From assembly GCA_033977485.1 (NCBI GenBank), contig CM066989.1:98661887-98725886 (forward strand): a stretch of 64,000 bases of DNA, given 5' to 3'. A program made the position numbers and the translations under genes. Each line of letters opens with the position of its first letter. The stretch's first letter is position 1. This stretch comes from Hydrangea macrophylla. Its lineage: Eukaryota; Streptophyta; Magnoliopsida; Cornales; Hydrangeaceae. Shown here in pieces: positions 43,229 through 54,360 of this stretch. The notes under the pieces are model-generated. The model saw only the letters and a program-made list of their open reading frames with translations. It was not told the DNA's origin and ran no database searches.

Positions 43229-43347
43229 GAGAGGTTATCTAACATCGCTTAGCCTATACCCATCATAAAATACAGAGTTGTATGTGTATATATATATATA
43301 TATATTTGTGATGGGTCTAAGCTGAGCGCCGAGAGACAACTCACTCT
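43229..43347 (+). ncRNA. Pre-miRNA-like fold-back, copy C
   Basis: A diverged copy: the arm GAGGTTATCTAACATCGCTT, then AGCCTATACCCATCA, pairs with GATGGGTCTAAGCTGAGCGC, then CGAGAGACAAC. The stem is kept, with some changed pairs, relative to copy B 400 bp upstream. Confidence 0.33.
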
Positions 43348-44156
43348 GCTTCTTTTACCAACGGAGTCCGGTCCTTTTGTCTTAGCCATCCATCAGGTTT
43401 GTTATGTAAGAACAAATTATAACTCATGGCTTCCATTGATTATATATTTTATGGTTTGTGAAAAATGGGTTGAAGAGTGCATGGTTCAGATTAATGACTG
43501 GTATAAACCAAATAATAAAGTTTGCGATCCTTAAAGTCTTGACCATGGTCTATCTTGTAGTTTCTTATTAGTGGAATGTGGTATGGATGTGTAACGGCAC
43601 TGAGATTAATAATATCATGCATGGTCCCCTCTCCCATCCAATCCCAACTCTAACTATATATATATAATTAAGTTGGAGGAGTTGTTTTCCCTAATGAATG
43701 ACAACATAAAGTGGAGAGGGAGAGGAAGAACCGTTAGCAACATTCTTCCATCAAATGAAGAAGGATTAACTCTCAGAGAATTAAAGATAATATGCCTGAA
43801 GTAAATGGTACGTATTAATTCTCCCTGTTTTCATTTATCAGATTGATGGTGTTCTAGTTTCTAGTATTTAGATCCTGTAAAATTTAACATGTTAGTCTCT
43901 CCACATTGTCCAATTGTATGCATATATAGGACTCAAAGTCATGTGAGATTGCATTATGAGATTTTTATAGTTTGATGCCCGTCAAATTTCAGAAAAGTCC
44001 CCCTTTTTTTTTAATATTTGAATATTTGTGTTAATTTTTTCAGCGTTTTGTATTGTCAAGTCCACTCTACGTTATAAAAATGTATATTGGGTTAGATCAT
44101 ATATTATTTGCATATTGCAACACTAATTGCAATCCATTTTGGTTATTTTCTTGGAA

Positions 44157-45471
44157 CAGGAAAGAAAATTCATTTCTGGACTGACAGATGGATTGAAGAT
44201 CGAATTCTTAAAGATTACTATCCTCGTACTTATGCGTTGGCTCTCAATAAGGGGGGATACGTGGCAGATTTTGGCTAATATGGAATAACAATCTGTGGAC
44301 GTGGAATATTGATCTTCATAGAGCTTTGTTCGGATGGGATCTCAATCAGTGGCATGATTTTAAGAATTACATCAAATCAATGATTCCTAATGTTTCAAAA
44401 TCAGACTCCATTATTTGGAAGTTTGACTCTAAATGAAGAATTTTCTGTTAAATCATTCTGCTTTGCTTTGGAAAACTTAAGGTTCTCTGACTCCAAAGTG
44501 GAAGGGACGGTATGGAAAGGGCTTGTCCCCCCCCCCCCCCCCAAAAAAAAAAAAGTTGAAGTTATTTGTTGGCAAATGTTAAAGGAACCTGTTCCAGTTA
44601 AATTTACGTTGTATAGATTGGGACTAAACTTGTGGGGGGTGAGATGGAATATGGCATGTGAAGACAGGATGCTAAAGATGTTAACAACTTGTTCTTATTA
44701 TATAAATGGTCCGAAAGGGTGTGGTATTCATGTTTAAGTTGGAGGGGTCTGGAAGTGTGTATACCAAGATCTATAACTGATTGGTGGAGGCATTGGCAAG
44801 GGTTACATCCTTCCAAAAGTCTTTCCAAGGCATGGATCATATGTTTCTATGTGATTGTGTGGTCCATTTAGTTATTTTGTAATAAAGTGGTGTTTGAAGG
44901 GGAGAATCTGAATTCTGTAGACATTTTGGATCTAATCAAGGTGCGTGTGTCGTGGTGGCTAAGGATTAGGGAGGAGGAAGTCCGTATCTCCATTAATGAT
45001 ATGTTGTCTAATTTCACAATAGCTTGTCAAACCACGCATTCTCGTAAGATTCCAAGAAATGTTGATTGAATAGCTCCGATGATAGGTTGTTTGAAATTTA
45101 ATGTTGACGGGCCTGCTATAGGCAAACCTGGTCCTGCTAAGATAGGAGGGGCTCTGAGAGATTCTAATGCAAAGGTTGTAGGAATGTTTTCTGTTAGTAT
45201 TAGTGTTGCTGATTCAAATTATGCGGAACTACGGGCTGTTCTTGAAGGAGTACATATGGATGGATTGCAAAATGAGATACTTTGCTCTAATTTGATTATC
45301 GAGAGTGATTCGCCTAATGTTGTTTCTTGGGTTAATGGGGAGGGCAACTATTGTTGGAGATATGCGAATACTATTAATGAGATTCATAATTTGATCAGGG
45401 CGGTTGGTTTGATATCGGTGAAAAAAAATTTCAAAGAAGCTAATGGATTCGCGGATCATCTGGCTAAATAG
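44157..45471 (+). pseudogene. L1-type LINE remnant: zf-RVT region and RNase H domain
   Basis: The text starts GKKIHFWTDRWIEDRILKDY, the usual region following RT in plant L1 ORF2. It continues NNLWTWNIDLHRALFGWDL and SVKSFCFAL with stops and a poly-C/poly-A disruption at 44528-44552. An open RNase H domain lies at 45079-45471: CLKFNVDGPAIGKPGPAKIG, NYAELRAVLEGV, LIIESDSPNVVSWVNG and FKEANGFADHLAK. It keeps the D-E-D residues and the terminal Asp. The RNase H frame is intact for 130 codons, but the polyprotein is broken upstream. Confidence 0.87.
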
Positions 45472-45948
45472 GGGTTAAGTTGTCTGATTTTGTGCATTCT
45501 TTTGAAAGGCTAGGAATTTGTGGTTGTTTTTTGTGCGAACTAGGGGTGTTTTTCTTGTTTGAGGTTTTTTTCCTCCTTGTGTATCTTGTTTCTTGTGAAT
45601 CCTATTTCCCTGTTTCTTTCGGCAGTGGACGGGGAAGAGATTGGGTTAGTCTTTGTTACCATAGAGAATGTCTTTGTTTTGTGTGTTTGTCCTCGTTTGC
45701 TTATGCTCTTTCTTTTAATTCCTTTTGTGTGCTTTCTTTGGTTGTATTTGCTTCGTTCGATGGGGATTCTTTGCTCTTTGTCAAAAGCCTCCTTTGTAGT
45801 TTGGTACGATCTTTTGTTGAGTCTATATAGTGTGTCTTTCCTATTGTGAAGTGATTTTGGGGTGAATTGTATCTGAATCGAGAATTAACGTTCTCGTTGT
45901 TGGCTGGGGGTGTCTGTTGTATTGTCTTTACTATTTTTTTTTTTTTTT
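45472..45948 (+). other. T-rich 3' region of the LINE, no gene
   Basis: T/G-rich sequence in which the frames of 96-116 codons are Leu/Phe/Ser-rich without motifs. It ends in a run of about 16 T at which the copia LTR begins. Confidence 0.5.
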
Positions 45949-46155
45949 TGTCTTCAAGAATTCTCCGAGAAGAAGTTTAGGGTAAACAATAATCTTATTA
46001 ATTTACCCAGTATGTTACACAATATATACATGAGCAATGAGACAGAAAAAGGAAATAAACAGAAAAGAAAATCAATCAAATAAAAGATTACAAGGAAAGA
46101 AATCAGGAGAATAAAATCATAACGATACTAAGGAATATAACTAAATATTCCAACA
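45949..46155 (-). repeat. 3' LTR of the minus-strand copia element
   Basis: About 207 bp with TGT...ACA ends, adjacent to the polypurine tract at 46156-46170 (CTCCCCCTCAAG on the plus strand). There is no second copy in the window. Confidence 0.75.
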
Positions 46156-46162
46156 CTCCCCC

Positions 46163-46690
46163 TCAAGCTGGAGCGAAGATATCTAAGAGCCCAAGCTTGA
46201 TCAGAGAAGCCTTTAAGAGAGGAGGTCTAACTGGTCTAGTAAACATGTCAGCTGTCTGGTCAAAAGAAGGAACAAATTGCAAAATAATGACCACAGATCG
46301 AACTTTCTCGTGAATGAAATGAACATCAACCTCAATGTACTTAGTACGCTCATGAAGAACAGAATCAGAAACAAGCATTATCGCTGACTTGTTATCACAA
46401 AACAATGTGGATGAATCAGTTCCAAAGAATCCTAATTCTCGCAAGTCGTGACTGGATCCATAAAAGTTCGTAAGTACCCTATGCCATAGCACGATACTCA
46501 GCTTCAGCACAAGACCTCGAAACAACTGCTTGTTTCTTGCTTTTTCAAGAGATAAGGTGATTACCATAAAACGTTCAAAACCCAAAAGTAGACTGTCTAT
46601 CACTCTTGGACCCAGCATAATCAGCATCTGTAAAACATGAAATTTCAGACTGCTTTCCAGCAGCAAAAAAAGAGACCCAGTCCCGGGCAG
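46163..46690 (-). pseudogene. copia RNase H domain
   Basis: The end of RNase H is readable as SSTLFCDNKSAIMLVSDSVL, HERTKYIEVDVHFIHEKVRS, then FTRPVRPPLLKASLIKLGLL and DIFAPA with a TAG at 46163-46165. The upstream YTDADWAG-type half is shifted (MLIMLGPR frame), with a probable frameshift near 46500. Confidence 0.85.
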
Positions 46691-47420
46691 GTTTTAAGAT
46701 ACCTCAGGATATGACGAACAACATCCATATGAGAAGTACGAGGAGCATGCATAAACTGGCTTACAATGCTTGCAGCAAAAGTAAGATCAGGTCTAGTGTT
46801 AGTCAAATTTATGAGATGACCAACTAAACGATGATAAGAAGATGGATCAGATAAAAGCTCTCCTGACTCAGACGATAACTTGAAATCCGGATCCATAGGT
46901 GTAGAGAAAGGACAACATCCCATCATACTTGTATCACGGAGGAGATCCAAAACATATTTCCGTTGAGATAGATATATCCCAATGACGAGTCCTAGCAACC
47001 TTAATGCCAAGAAAGTATCGCAGTGCACCTGGATCTTTAACATCAAAGGACTTCCCAAGTTGTTGCTTTATTTTCTCAATACCTGAAGAGTCATTGCCGG
47101 TGATAACGATATCATCCATATATATAGATAGGATGACGCTCCGACCATCAGAACGTTGGCGAATTAAACAAGTGTGATCAGAGTGGCACCTGGTGAACCC
47201 TGTAGAAAGAACAACTTCACTAAATCAGTTGAACCACTCCCGAGGAAATTTCTTCAATCCATACAGAGACTTACAAAGACGATAAACTTTTCCAGAATAC
47301 TCCCACTTAGCCCGAAAACCCCGAGGAGGATCCATATAAATAGTTTCATGAAGGTCACCCATTGAGAAACGCATTTTTCACATCCATCTAATAAAGAGGC
47401 CAAGAGTGAGAGGCATTCAA
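46690..47420 (-). pseudogene. copia reverse transcriptase
   Basis: The minus strand reads YMDPPRGFRAKWEYSGKVYR and LYGL, then a frame change, then the catalytic YMDD (MDDIVITGNDSSGIEKIKQQ at 47119), KDPGALRYFLGIKVART, LDLLRDTSMMGCCPFSTPMD and RPDLTFAASIVSQFMHAPR. Stops and two or more frameshifts separate these blocks. Confidence 0.88.
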
Positions 47421-47889
47421 AGACATAATAAGCGGAACTGTACTAAGCTTGGCTACAGGAGCAAAGGTAGCACTAAAGTCTTTGCCTAGAACCTGGGTAA
47501 ATCCTCAGGCTACAAGGCGCACCTTATAGCGATCAATAGTACCATCTAGAAGATGCTTAACTGTATATGCCCATTTGCAGCCAACGGTCTTCTCCCTAGG
47601 AGGGAGAGAAATAATCTCCCATGTGCGATTATGCTGAAGAGCCTACATCTCTGCTTGCATGGTAGTAACCCAATTACGATCCTGGAGGCTTCAGACACAG
47701 ACCAGGGAATAGAAACAAAGTCAACCTGACCAAGAAAAGCCTGATAGGAACCTGAAAGGGCAGAATAAAAAATGTACTGGGAGATAGGTTGGGCAGTGAA
47801 ACAAGAGTAACCATACCGATTAATCGGGCGAGTTACACAAATAGACCATCTTAAAGGTACATCAGCTGGCTCCGGAGAAGGTTCTGTAA

Positions 47890-49417
47890 TAGGAGCCTAA
47901 GCACGCGAACGGCGAAAGTAATGATATTTCGAGGAAGACGTGATCACAGGAAGAAGAGAGTTAGTAGGAGACACAGTTTCATCAAAGATAGGAACAAGAC
48001 GAGAAAGCTCGTCTGCCACTATCGGAGTATCTTGAGGGGATAAGGTAGGCAAAGTAGAAGAACCTGCAAAGAAGGAAACATCTTCCAAAAAATTAACATC
48101 ATAGAAGTATAAAATCTACGAGAGGTAGGGTCGTAACACCGATAGCCCTTAGACATGGGCGAGTACCCAAAAAACACAAAGTGGATAGCCTTATCATCCA
48201 ATTCGGAGAGGACTGCGATTTTGCACAAAATATGTGCAACCAAAGACACAAGGCAAAACATGGAAGAGGGTGCATTCGGGCTGAAGAACATGTAGGGGTG
48301 CCTTTCCATCCAACACACGACTCAGAGTACGATTAATAAGATAGGTGGTAGTGGACAGCAAAATTCCAAAAATACTTAGGTACTTCCATGCCCCGAAGAA
48401 GGCTAATGGCGATTCTTGCGTTCTGCAACACCATTCTGTTCAAGAGTATATGTGCAAGTAAGCTGTTGGAGGATACCTTATTAATTTAATGCAGAGCAAA
48501 ATTCATTATAGATGTATTCACGTCCATTATTAGAACGAAGAGTATGAATAATTTGTAAAAATTGAGTAAACATGGAGAAAACCTCAGATTTCTTCTTCAT
48601 TAAATAAACCTATGTGCAACGTGAATAATCATCAATAAAAGTGACATAATATCTATAACCAGATAAGGCTATTATAGGGGAAGGACCCCACATATCAGAA
48701 TGAATAATATCAAATGCACAAGGGGCTCGAGACATACGAGGTATATAGCTAGACCAAGGATGTTTAGAAAGTTCACACACCATACAATGAAATTTATTAT
48801 GCTCACAGGCTTTTATTAATTCGGGGAAAAGCAAACACAAATATTTAAAATTAGCATAGCCAAGACAGGCATGCCACAATTCTGAAGTTTTAAAAAAAAA
48901 ACTACTGGAAGAGGAACTAGGTAAAACAGACGCCTGGAGACTAGAAGACACAATCGGTGGTAGTGGTGGTGGTTCCACGAAATAATAGTCCATTGCACTC
49001 ATGCGCCGTACCAAAAATCTTCTTCGTAGCCACGTCCTGCAAGAAACACCAATCAGGTAAGAAAATGACAGTACAATTATAACATTTTGCAAGATGACTG
49101 ACGGATAAAAGATTTAAGGAAAAATTAGGAATATGAAGGATAGAAGATAAGGTAATGGTAAAGAATAAATTTACATCACCCTCACTACTAACACGAGTAG
49201 TAGAACCATCAGTAAGACAAACAGACTGGGCAACAGGTGTGAGGGTGGAAGAAAAAATAGACAACTCACCAGTCATATGATCGTTAGCTCCAAAGCCTAG
49301 AACCCACGTCAGAGTTCCTGACTCAACATGAAAAGTAGTGGGAGTACCTGAAGCAAGAGCAGTAGTGGTTGTAAAAGAGGAGGAGCCCGATGACTGCTGA
49401 AGAATAGGGGTGGGCAA
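47890..49417 (-). pseudogene. copia protease remnant and integrase
   Basis: The protease-like start WVLGFGANDHMTGELSIFSS (normally DSGASDHMTG) has lost the catalytic Asp-Ser-Gly, reading G-F-G instead. GAG-pre-integrase follows (LWHACLGYANFKYLCLLFPE, CMVCELSKH), then the rve start (FDIIHSDMWGPSPIIALSGY, YYVTFIDDYSRCT) with a stop and decay at 48610-48320. The integrase C-terminal region SPMSKGYRCYDPTSRRFYTS is at about 48130-48200. Confidence 0.85.
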
Positions 49418-50594
49418 TCGGACAGTTCGGGTTCGAACCGAAAAGTTCGGGTCGAGTTGTTCGGGTTCGGGTTTGCATTTTTAATACCGAATTCCGAACT
49501 GAAACAAAGTTCGAAAGCACAGTTCGGGTTCGAAATAAAAGTTCGGACTCGGGTTGAAATGAAACCAAAATAAAAAAGAGAGAGAGAAAGAAACGGATCA
49601 TTTGCTAATGAGTTTTTGTTATATGACTAAATGACTAATTACTTACAATCACTTAAAAGACCTACATTGAAATCATCTTTCTATATTTACTTTATAAATT
49701 AAAGTACTCTTTGTAAAACAACAGTAAATGTCAATGGACTGAAGGCTAAAGCATTGAGCATTCAAATCACATACTTGTACATATCTAATATATTACATAT
49801 GAAAGTCAAAAGACTTTGGTTTTGCCAAAGTCATGAGTTTTGTATAGAGTATGATCGAGCACAACTTGTAGTTAATAAAAAAACCTGGAAAAAAAGAAGA
49901 AACTAAAGTTATATGATACTCCGTAGTACATATGAATTATTTGCAACTGCAAGTGAATACTGTGAATGGCCAATTGAAAATTTGAAACCCTACACACATT
50001 AATTCTTTAGCCCACCATGTCACCATGGAACCAACTACCAAGAGAGAGAAAGATACTGAGAGAGAGAGAGAGAGAGACGACTCAGACTCAGAGAGAGAGA
50101 TTCAGAGAAAGAAGCAGAGATTCTAAAAAACCATAGAGAGAGAAGGAGATCAGATACCTCGTCCTCGTCCTCGGACCTACTGAACCAGAGGTCTAGAGAC
50201 AGACTGCCACCGTCCGCGACTCCGCCGATCCAGGCCGCCGTCGCCATGACACGTCTCCCACCTCTGCGTGACTGCGTGAGTTCACTGAGTTGAGGCCCTT
50301 GCGGATCGTTCTCGTTCAGGCTTGAGTTGAGGCTTCAGAGATTGAGAGTTTGATTTGACTGCTTGAGTTTGTGCCCTAATTTGACTAAAGTGTGGTTTTA
50401 TATATAACTGAAAATTTCGGATGTTCGGGTTCGAACCGAATTTTTTTTTCTTACCGAAATCCGAACCAAACTATAGAATACAGTTCGGTTTCGAACTGAA
50501 CTATATTCGGTTCGGTTTTTTCCTGACCTGGATCATGATAAAAGTTCAGGTTCAGTTCTGTTATTCGGGTTGACCCGAAGTATGCCCACCCCTA
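49405..50594 (+). mobile_element. hAT-type non-autonomous element, 1.19 kb
   Basis: The ends TAGGGGTGGGCA and TGCCCACCCCTA are perfect inverted repeats. The 8-bp duplication CTGAAGAA is perfect (49397-49404 and 50595-50602). The subterminal parts consist of TTCGGGTTCGAACCGAA-type repeats; the middle is AT-rich with a (GA)n tract near 50040-50100. No transposase frame is present. It inserted into the copia element. Confidence 0.93.
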
Positions 50595-50698
50595 CTGAAG
50601 AAGAGAACCAAGCCCGATTAGTGCTTCAACAACTTTGCATTTTTTAACTGGTGTAAAAAAATGAAAAAAAAAATAATAGTTCATTATAAATCTACCTG

Positions 50699-50840
50699 AA
50701 AACGATAAGATTGCTCTATTATGACCTGGAGGTCACGAATCTGGAAACAGCATGTCTGCTTGCAAAGATAAGGCTGCATACATCTCACCCTCCCCAGACC
50801 CCGCAATGATGGGAGCCTGATGCACTAGGCTGCCCTTTCT
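50699..50840 (+). mobile_element. tRNA-derived SINE, Au-like
   Basis: The 142-bp body contains a degenerate B box region (TGACCTGGAGGTCACGAATC), GGAAACAGC, AAGGCTGCATACATCTCACC and CCCCAGACCCCGCAATGATG, ending CTGCCCTTTCT. These are hallmarks of the Au SINE family of plants. A perfect 14-bp target-site duplication TATAAATCTACCTG lies at 50685-50698 and 50841-50854. Confidence 0.93.
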
Positions 50841-50854
50841 TATAAATCTACCTG

Positions 50855-51406
50855 GAAACATACATAGACAATCACTCAAGAATTGAATCCAAATAGAGCA
50901 AATAATGGATCTCTCCTTAATTAATGAATTGTACTTGTCAACCGTAGGACTAAAGATCCATAAGATTTTGAAACCAAGTTCAATTAGCATAAGCACAGAA
51001 GCATAGAAAAATCCTACTAATTGCCGACTAGTTCATCAATAATCTTATCACACACTATTCAATGGCTTGCACAATAGTGACTATCCTCACATCACTAAAA
51101 AAACTTTCTTTTTCACTTTTTCTTTCCTAGATATGGAGTTGATTAACAACGCTTCAATTTTCCATATTGAATAATATTCATTCTTGTCCAAAACATCTAA
51201 AACGTATCACCAACCAGATCCGATACTCTTTGGAAACCTAGACAATATGAATTCTGAATCAAACACAGTACACTATGTAGCAAAAGGAAAGAAAATCGGG
51301 AAATAGGTTGACAGAATCAAAAGGTGTTCTCAGCTATATATACATACATATGAGAAATACACATGCGGGAACCATGTCTAACCATTAAGTTCATATGGAT
51401 ATATAC

Positions 51407-51454
<48 letters not shown>

Positions 51455-51535
51455 ACTGAAGACAATAAAATAAGTAACACTCATAAAGTGGTGTGGAAGA
51501 TAAATGTGGGGAAGTGGCTCATTAATTAGGCAGTA
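50855..51535 (+). other. Intergenic sequence with (GA)n microsatellite
   Basis: A (GA)n tract lies at about 51411-51451. No gene is seen; the longest frame is 87 codons without motifs. Confidence 0.5.
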
Positions 51536-51544
51536 TAATGCAAA

Positions 51545-51704
51545 GAGTAATGCGAGGCACACTTTGAAATCTACACTCATGTACTATGTGCTGTGTAAGT
51601 GGTGTACAGAAAAGTGTGAAAAATTCACACAGCACAAAGTACATGTATTTAAAACATAAGATGTCAAATTCAGTATAGATTTCAAAGTGTGCCTAGCATT
51701 ACTC
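51545..51704 (+). mobile_element. Mutator-type MITE, 160 bp
   Basis: Inverted ends of about 30 bp start GAGTAATGC and contain GGCACACTTTGAAATCTA. A perfect 9-bp duplication TAATGCAAA flanks it (51536-51544 and 51705-51713). The two halves also pair internally through CACAGCAC/GTGCTGTG. Confidence 0.9.
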
Positions 51705-51858
51705 TAATGCAAATCATACCTTTACCCATCAGGATGTGCAATTACATTGTCCATCCCCCCAATAAGCTTTACCATGTAATATGAATGATCCTCCACATAT
51801 AACCACCTTCAACAGAGAAATCGCACTTGAAATTCCAACTTCAAGTGTTCCTTACTAA

Positions 51859-52129
51859 GGCTTAGTCTTAGTTTGGCCCCCACGTAGCTTTTTAAAAGGA
51901 GCTTATGAAATTTATTACTAAGTTGTTTGATAATTTTATACAAGTGACACAGTACTACTCTTCAAAAAGACATTATGAAACCAAAAAACAACCTTGAGCT
52001 TTTAAAAGCTCCTCCCAAAAAAACCCTAAGTTTAATTTTTGCAAAGCTCATAAACTAGTTACCAAATGAATTAACATGAAATTGTGCTTTAAAAAAGGAT
52101 AAGCACCAAAATGGGGTCCAAACTAAGCC
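51859..52129 (+). mobile_element. PIF/Harbinger (Tourist-like) MITE, 271 bp
   Basis: Terminal repeats GGCTTAGTCTTAGTTTGGCC and (reverse) GGCTTAGTTTGGACCCC differ by a 5-bp insertion. The 3-bp duplication TAA flanks both ends (51856-51858 and 52130-52132). Length, ends and TWA-type duplication fit Tourist elements. Confidence 0.85.
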
Positions 52130-52953
52130 TAAGTAGCATGACCAATTCGCACTCACAATGGTACACGAATTGACCATAAAAATGATCACATCTAACGATA
52201 AATAATCAAAACAATAAATTATAATCCACATATGCCTTACTAAACATTTAAGTACATAAGGGTATTTCCACACACGTGTCTCATCTCAAATGGAACATCA
52301 GTCACAAATTTATTCATCGGAACCAACATTACTTACCAACAACATGTCCCCAAATGGACACCCAATGTCAATCCGTGTGTCAAAACTAACCTCCAATTAA
52401 GTGTTAATTAATACCAATAATTTTAATTAAATAATCAAATGTGCAATTAGATTAATTAATCACGCGGGGGACGGGCATTTTGTCACACGTAGATCCCACA
52501 AGTGATGTGAACATAATAAATAACTACGTGAAAATATTGGTTATCACATTCTACCCTCCTTAAAAGGAATTTTGTCCTCAAAATTGAACGCATACCTTCT
52601 CCATCTACATCAAGTGTCAAATAAGACATGTCGAAAGCCAAATACTAAACTCCAATGATTTTAATCAAAGTAGACCAAAAATGCTACAACTCGTACATTC
52701 ATTAACCAATAATACAAACATTCATTTGCCCATTTTTATTTATCGAGGGGCCAACTAAACTTCCCAACTCAATGATTTTTTTTTGTCTTCCATCTGACAA
52801 ATTTTAATGATGCCACATGCTCAGTAAAAGATTTTTTTTTCTATTTACTCGAAAGAATCTTATTTGTCATCAATTGCTATTGGCAACATAAATCACATCT
52901 CATACATTTCAACTCATACTGAATTTTTTATTATCCAATGTATGCATATATTG
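52130..52953 (-). mobile_element. Possible gypsy 3' end and LTR remnant
   Basis: Read on the minus strand, ATTTTGAGGACAAAATTCCT, then TTTAAGGAGGGTAGAATG and TGTGATAACC (about 52590-52537) form the usual end of a Ty3/gypsy pol and polypurine tract followed by an LTR start. Beyond this the sequence is non-coding. Confidence 0.5.
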
Positions 52954-53696
52954 TCACTCCCCGGCGTAGCCAAAATAGGGAAACTTTTAAAATTTTCATC
53001 TTGGATCCTGAGGCACGTGACTGGTTGCATTACCAAATTGTCCATGACCAAATACTAATAATAAACAACGTAGCCAAAAGGATAAAACCAACATCTGCTT
53101 AAATGGATATATTACAATAAGAGGCCACAGTACTAGTTAACTATTCCATCATTGTAGATACACCAGAGTCTTATGGCTCTAGGGCATTACAAAACTATTA
53201 CAAAAGATATGTTAAGTCTTCTGATAGAGATTACAACCAAAAACATTTACAAAGGACAGCCACTAGTCTTCTCTCTAACTAGCATATCCATAGCCATCTT
53301 CGGTGTACTCTTCCTCCACGTCCTCCTCTTGTGTAGCATCATAACATGTGTACTCGTCACCTGGATAAGGTGGACATGGGAATGTCCAACGACATGAACA
53401 TCATCAGCTTATGAAAGTCGAGTGAGATAACTAAATCAAATAGAACTTATACTTACAAACTAACAAGATATGCTTACTACTTTTAATACGTCTTTTAAAG
53501 TTCTCCCACGTTCTCACCACCGAACTATAACTACTAACGTGCCCATACAGGTATTCGAAAAGAAAACGATCAATGCGATTAATCTCAACATCCTGACTAC
53601 ACTCCCACATTTTACTACCAGAGCCTGACACAGAATCCCAACTCTAGCCAATCAACAACAGAGAGTCTAACCACATTACACTAACTTTCACTTCGT

Positions 53697-54360
53697 CACG
53701 GAGAATCGAAGTGATTCAACTCAATCTTCACTTCGTCATGAAGACCACCAAGTGACTCAACTCAATCTTCACATCGTCAAGGAGACTCGAAATGATTCAA
53801 CTCAATCTTCACTTCATCACGGAGACTCGAAGTGATTTAACTCAATCTTCACTTCATCACGAAGGATCGAAGTGATTCAACTCAATCTTCACTTCGTCAT
53901 TGAGACTCGAAGTGATTTAACTCAATCTTTACTTCGTCACGGAGACTCGAAGTGATTCAACTCAATCTTCACTTCATCACGGAGGATCGAAGTGATTCAA
54001 CTCAATCTTCACTTCGTCACGGAGACTCGAAGTGATTCAACTCAATCTTTACTTTGTCACAGAGACTCAAAGTGATTCAATTTAATCTTCACTTCGTCAC
54101 TGAGACTCGAAGTGATTCAACTCAATCTTCACTTCGTCACGGAGACTCTAAGTGATTCAACTCAATCTTCACTTCATCACGAAGGCTCTAAGTGATTCAA
54201 CTCAATCTTCACTTCGTCACGGAGACTCGAAGTGATTTAACTCAACCTTTACTTCATCACGAAGGATCGAAGTGATTCAACTTAATCTTCACTTCGTCAC
54301 GGAGACTCGAAGTGATTCAACTAATTCTCTACTTCATCACAGAGACTCGAAGTGTTCAAC
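53697..54360 (+). repeat. 40-bp minisatellite, about 16 copies
   Basis: The unit is CTCAATCTTCACTTCGTCAC followed by GGAGACTCGAAGTGATTCAA. Copies differ mainly at CGTCAC/CATCAC and GGAGACTC/GAAGGATC. The unit is partly self-complementary: ACTTCG pairs with CGAAGT, so each copy can fold. There is no open frame across it. Confidence 0.95.

Larger units (their letters stand above)
41061..44160 (-). repeat. Right arm of the inverted duplication, main segment
   Basis: This is the reverse complement of 23220-24961 with extra material. It holds two copies of the fold-back locus, whereas the left arm has one, so part of this arm was duplicated again in tandem (42720-43070 and 43120-43400). At 44157 it is replaced by LINE sequence. 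Confidence 0.83.
45949..50635 (-). mobile_element. 5'-truncated Ty1/copia element, interrupted by a hAT element
   Basis: On the minus strand the order is protease/gag-pre-integrase, integrase, RT, RNase H, polypurine tract, 3' LTR. The tract reads CTTGAGGGGGAG beside the LTR start TGTTGGAATATTTAG. The 5' LTR and most of gag are absent; coding text (VVEALIGLGSLLQQSSGSS) disappears near 50635. A 1.19 kb hAT element (49405-50594) splits the gag/protease region. Stops and frameshifts are scattered through pol. The C-terminus LGLLDIFAPA suggests an Ivana/Oryco-like lineage. Confidence 0.9.

Noticed and set aside
45480..45849. Frames of 96 and 116 codons after the LINE RNase H
   Set aside because: The same T-rich 3' region composition; they overlap in two frames and lack family features.
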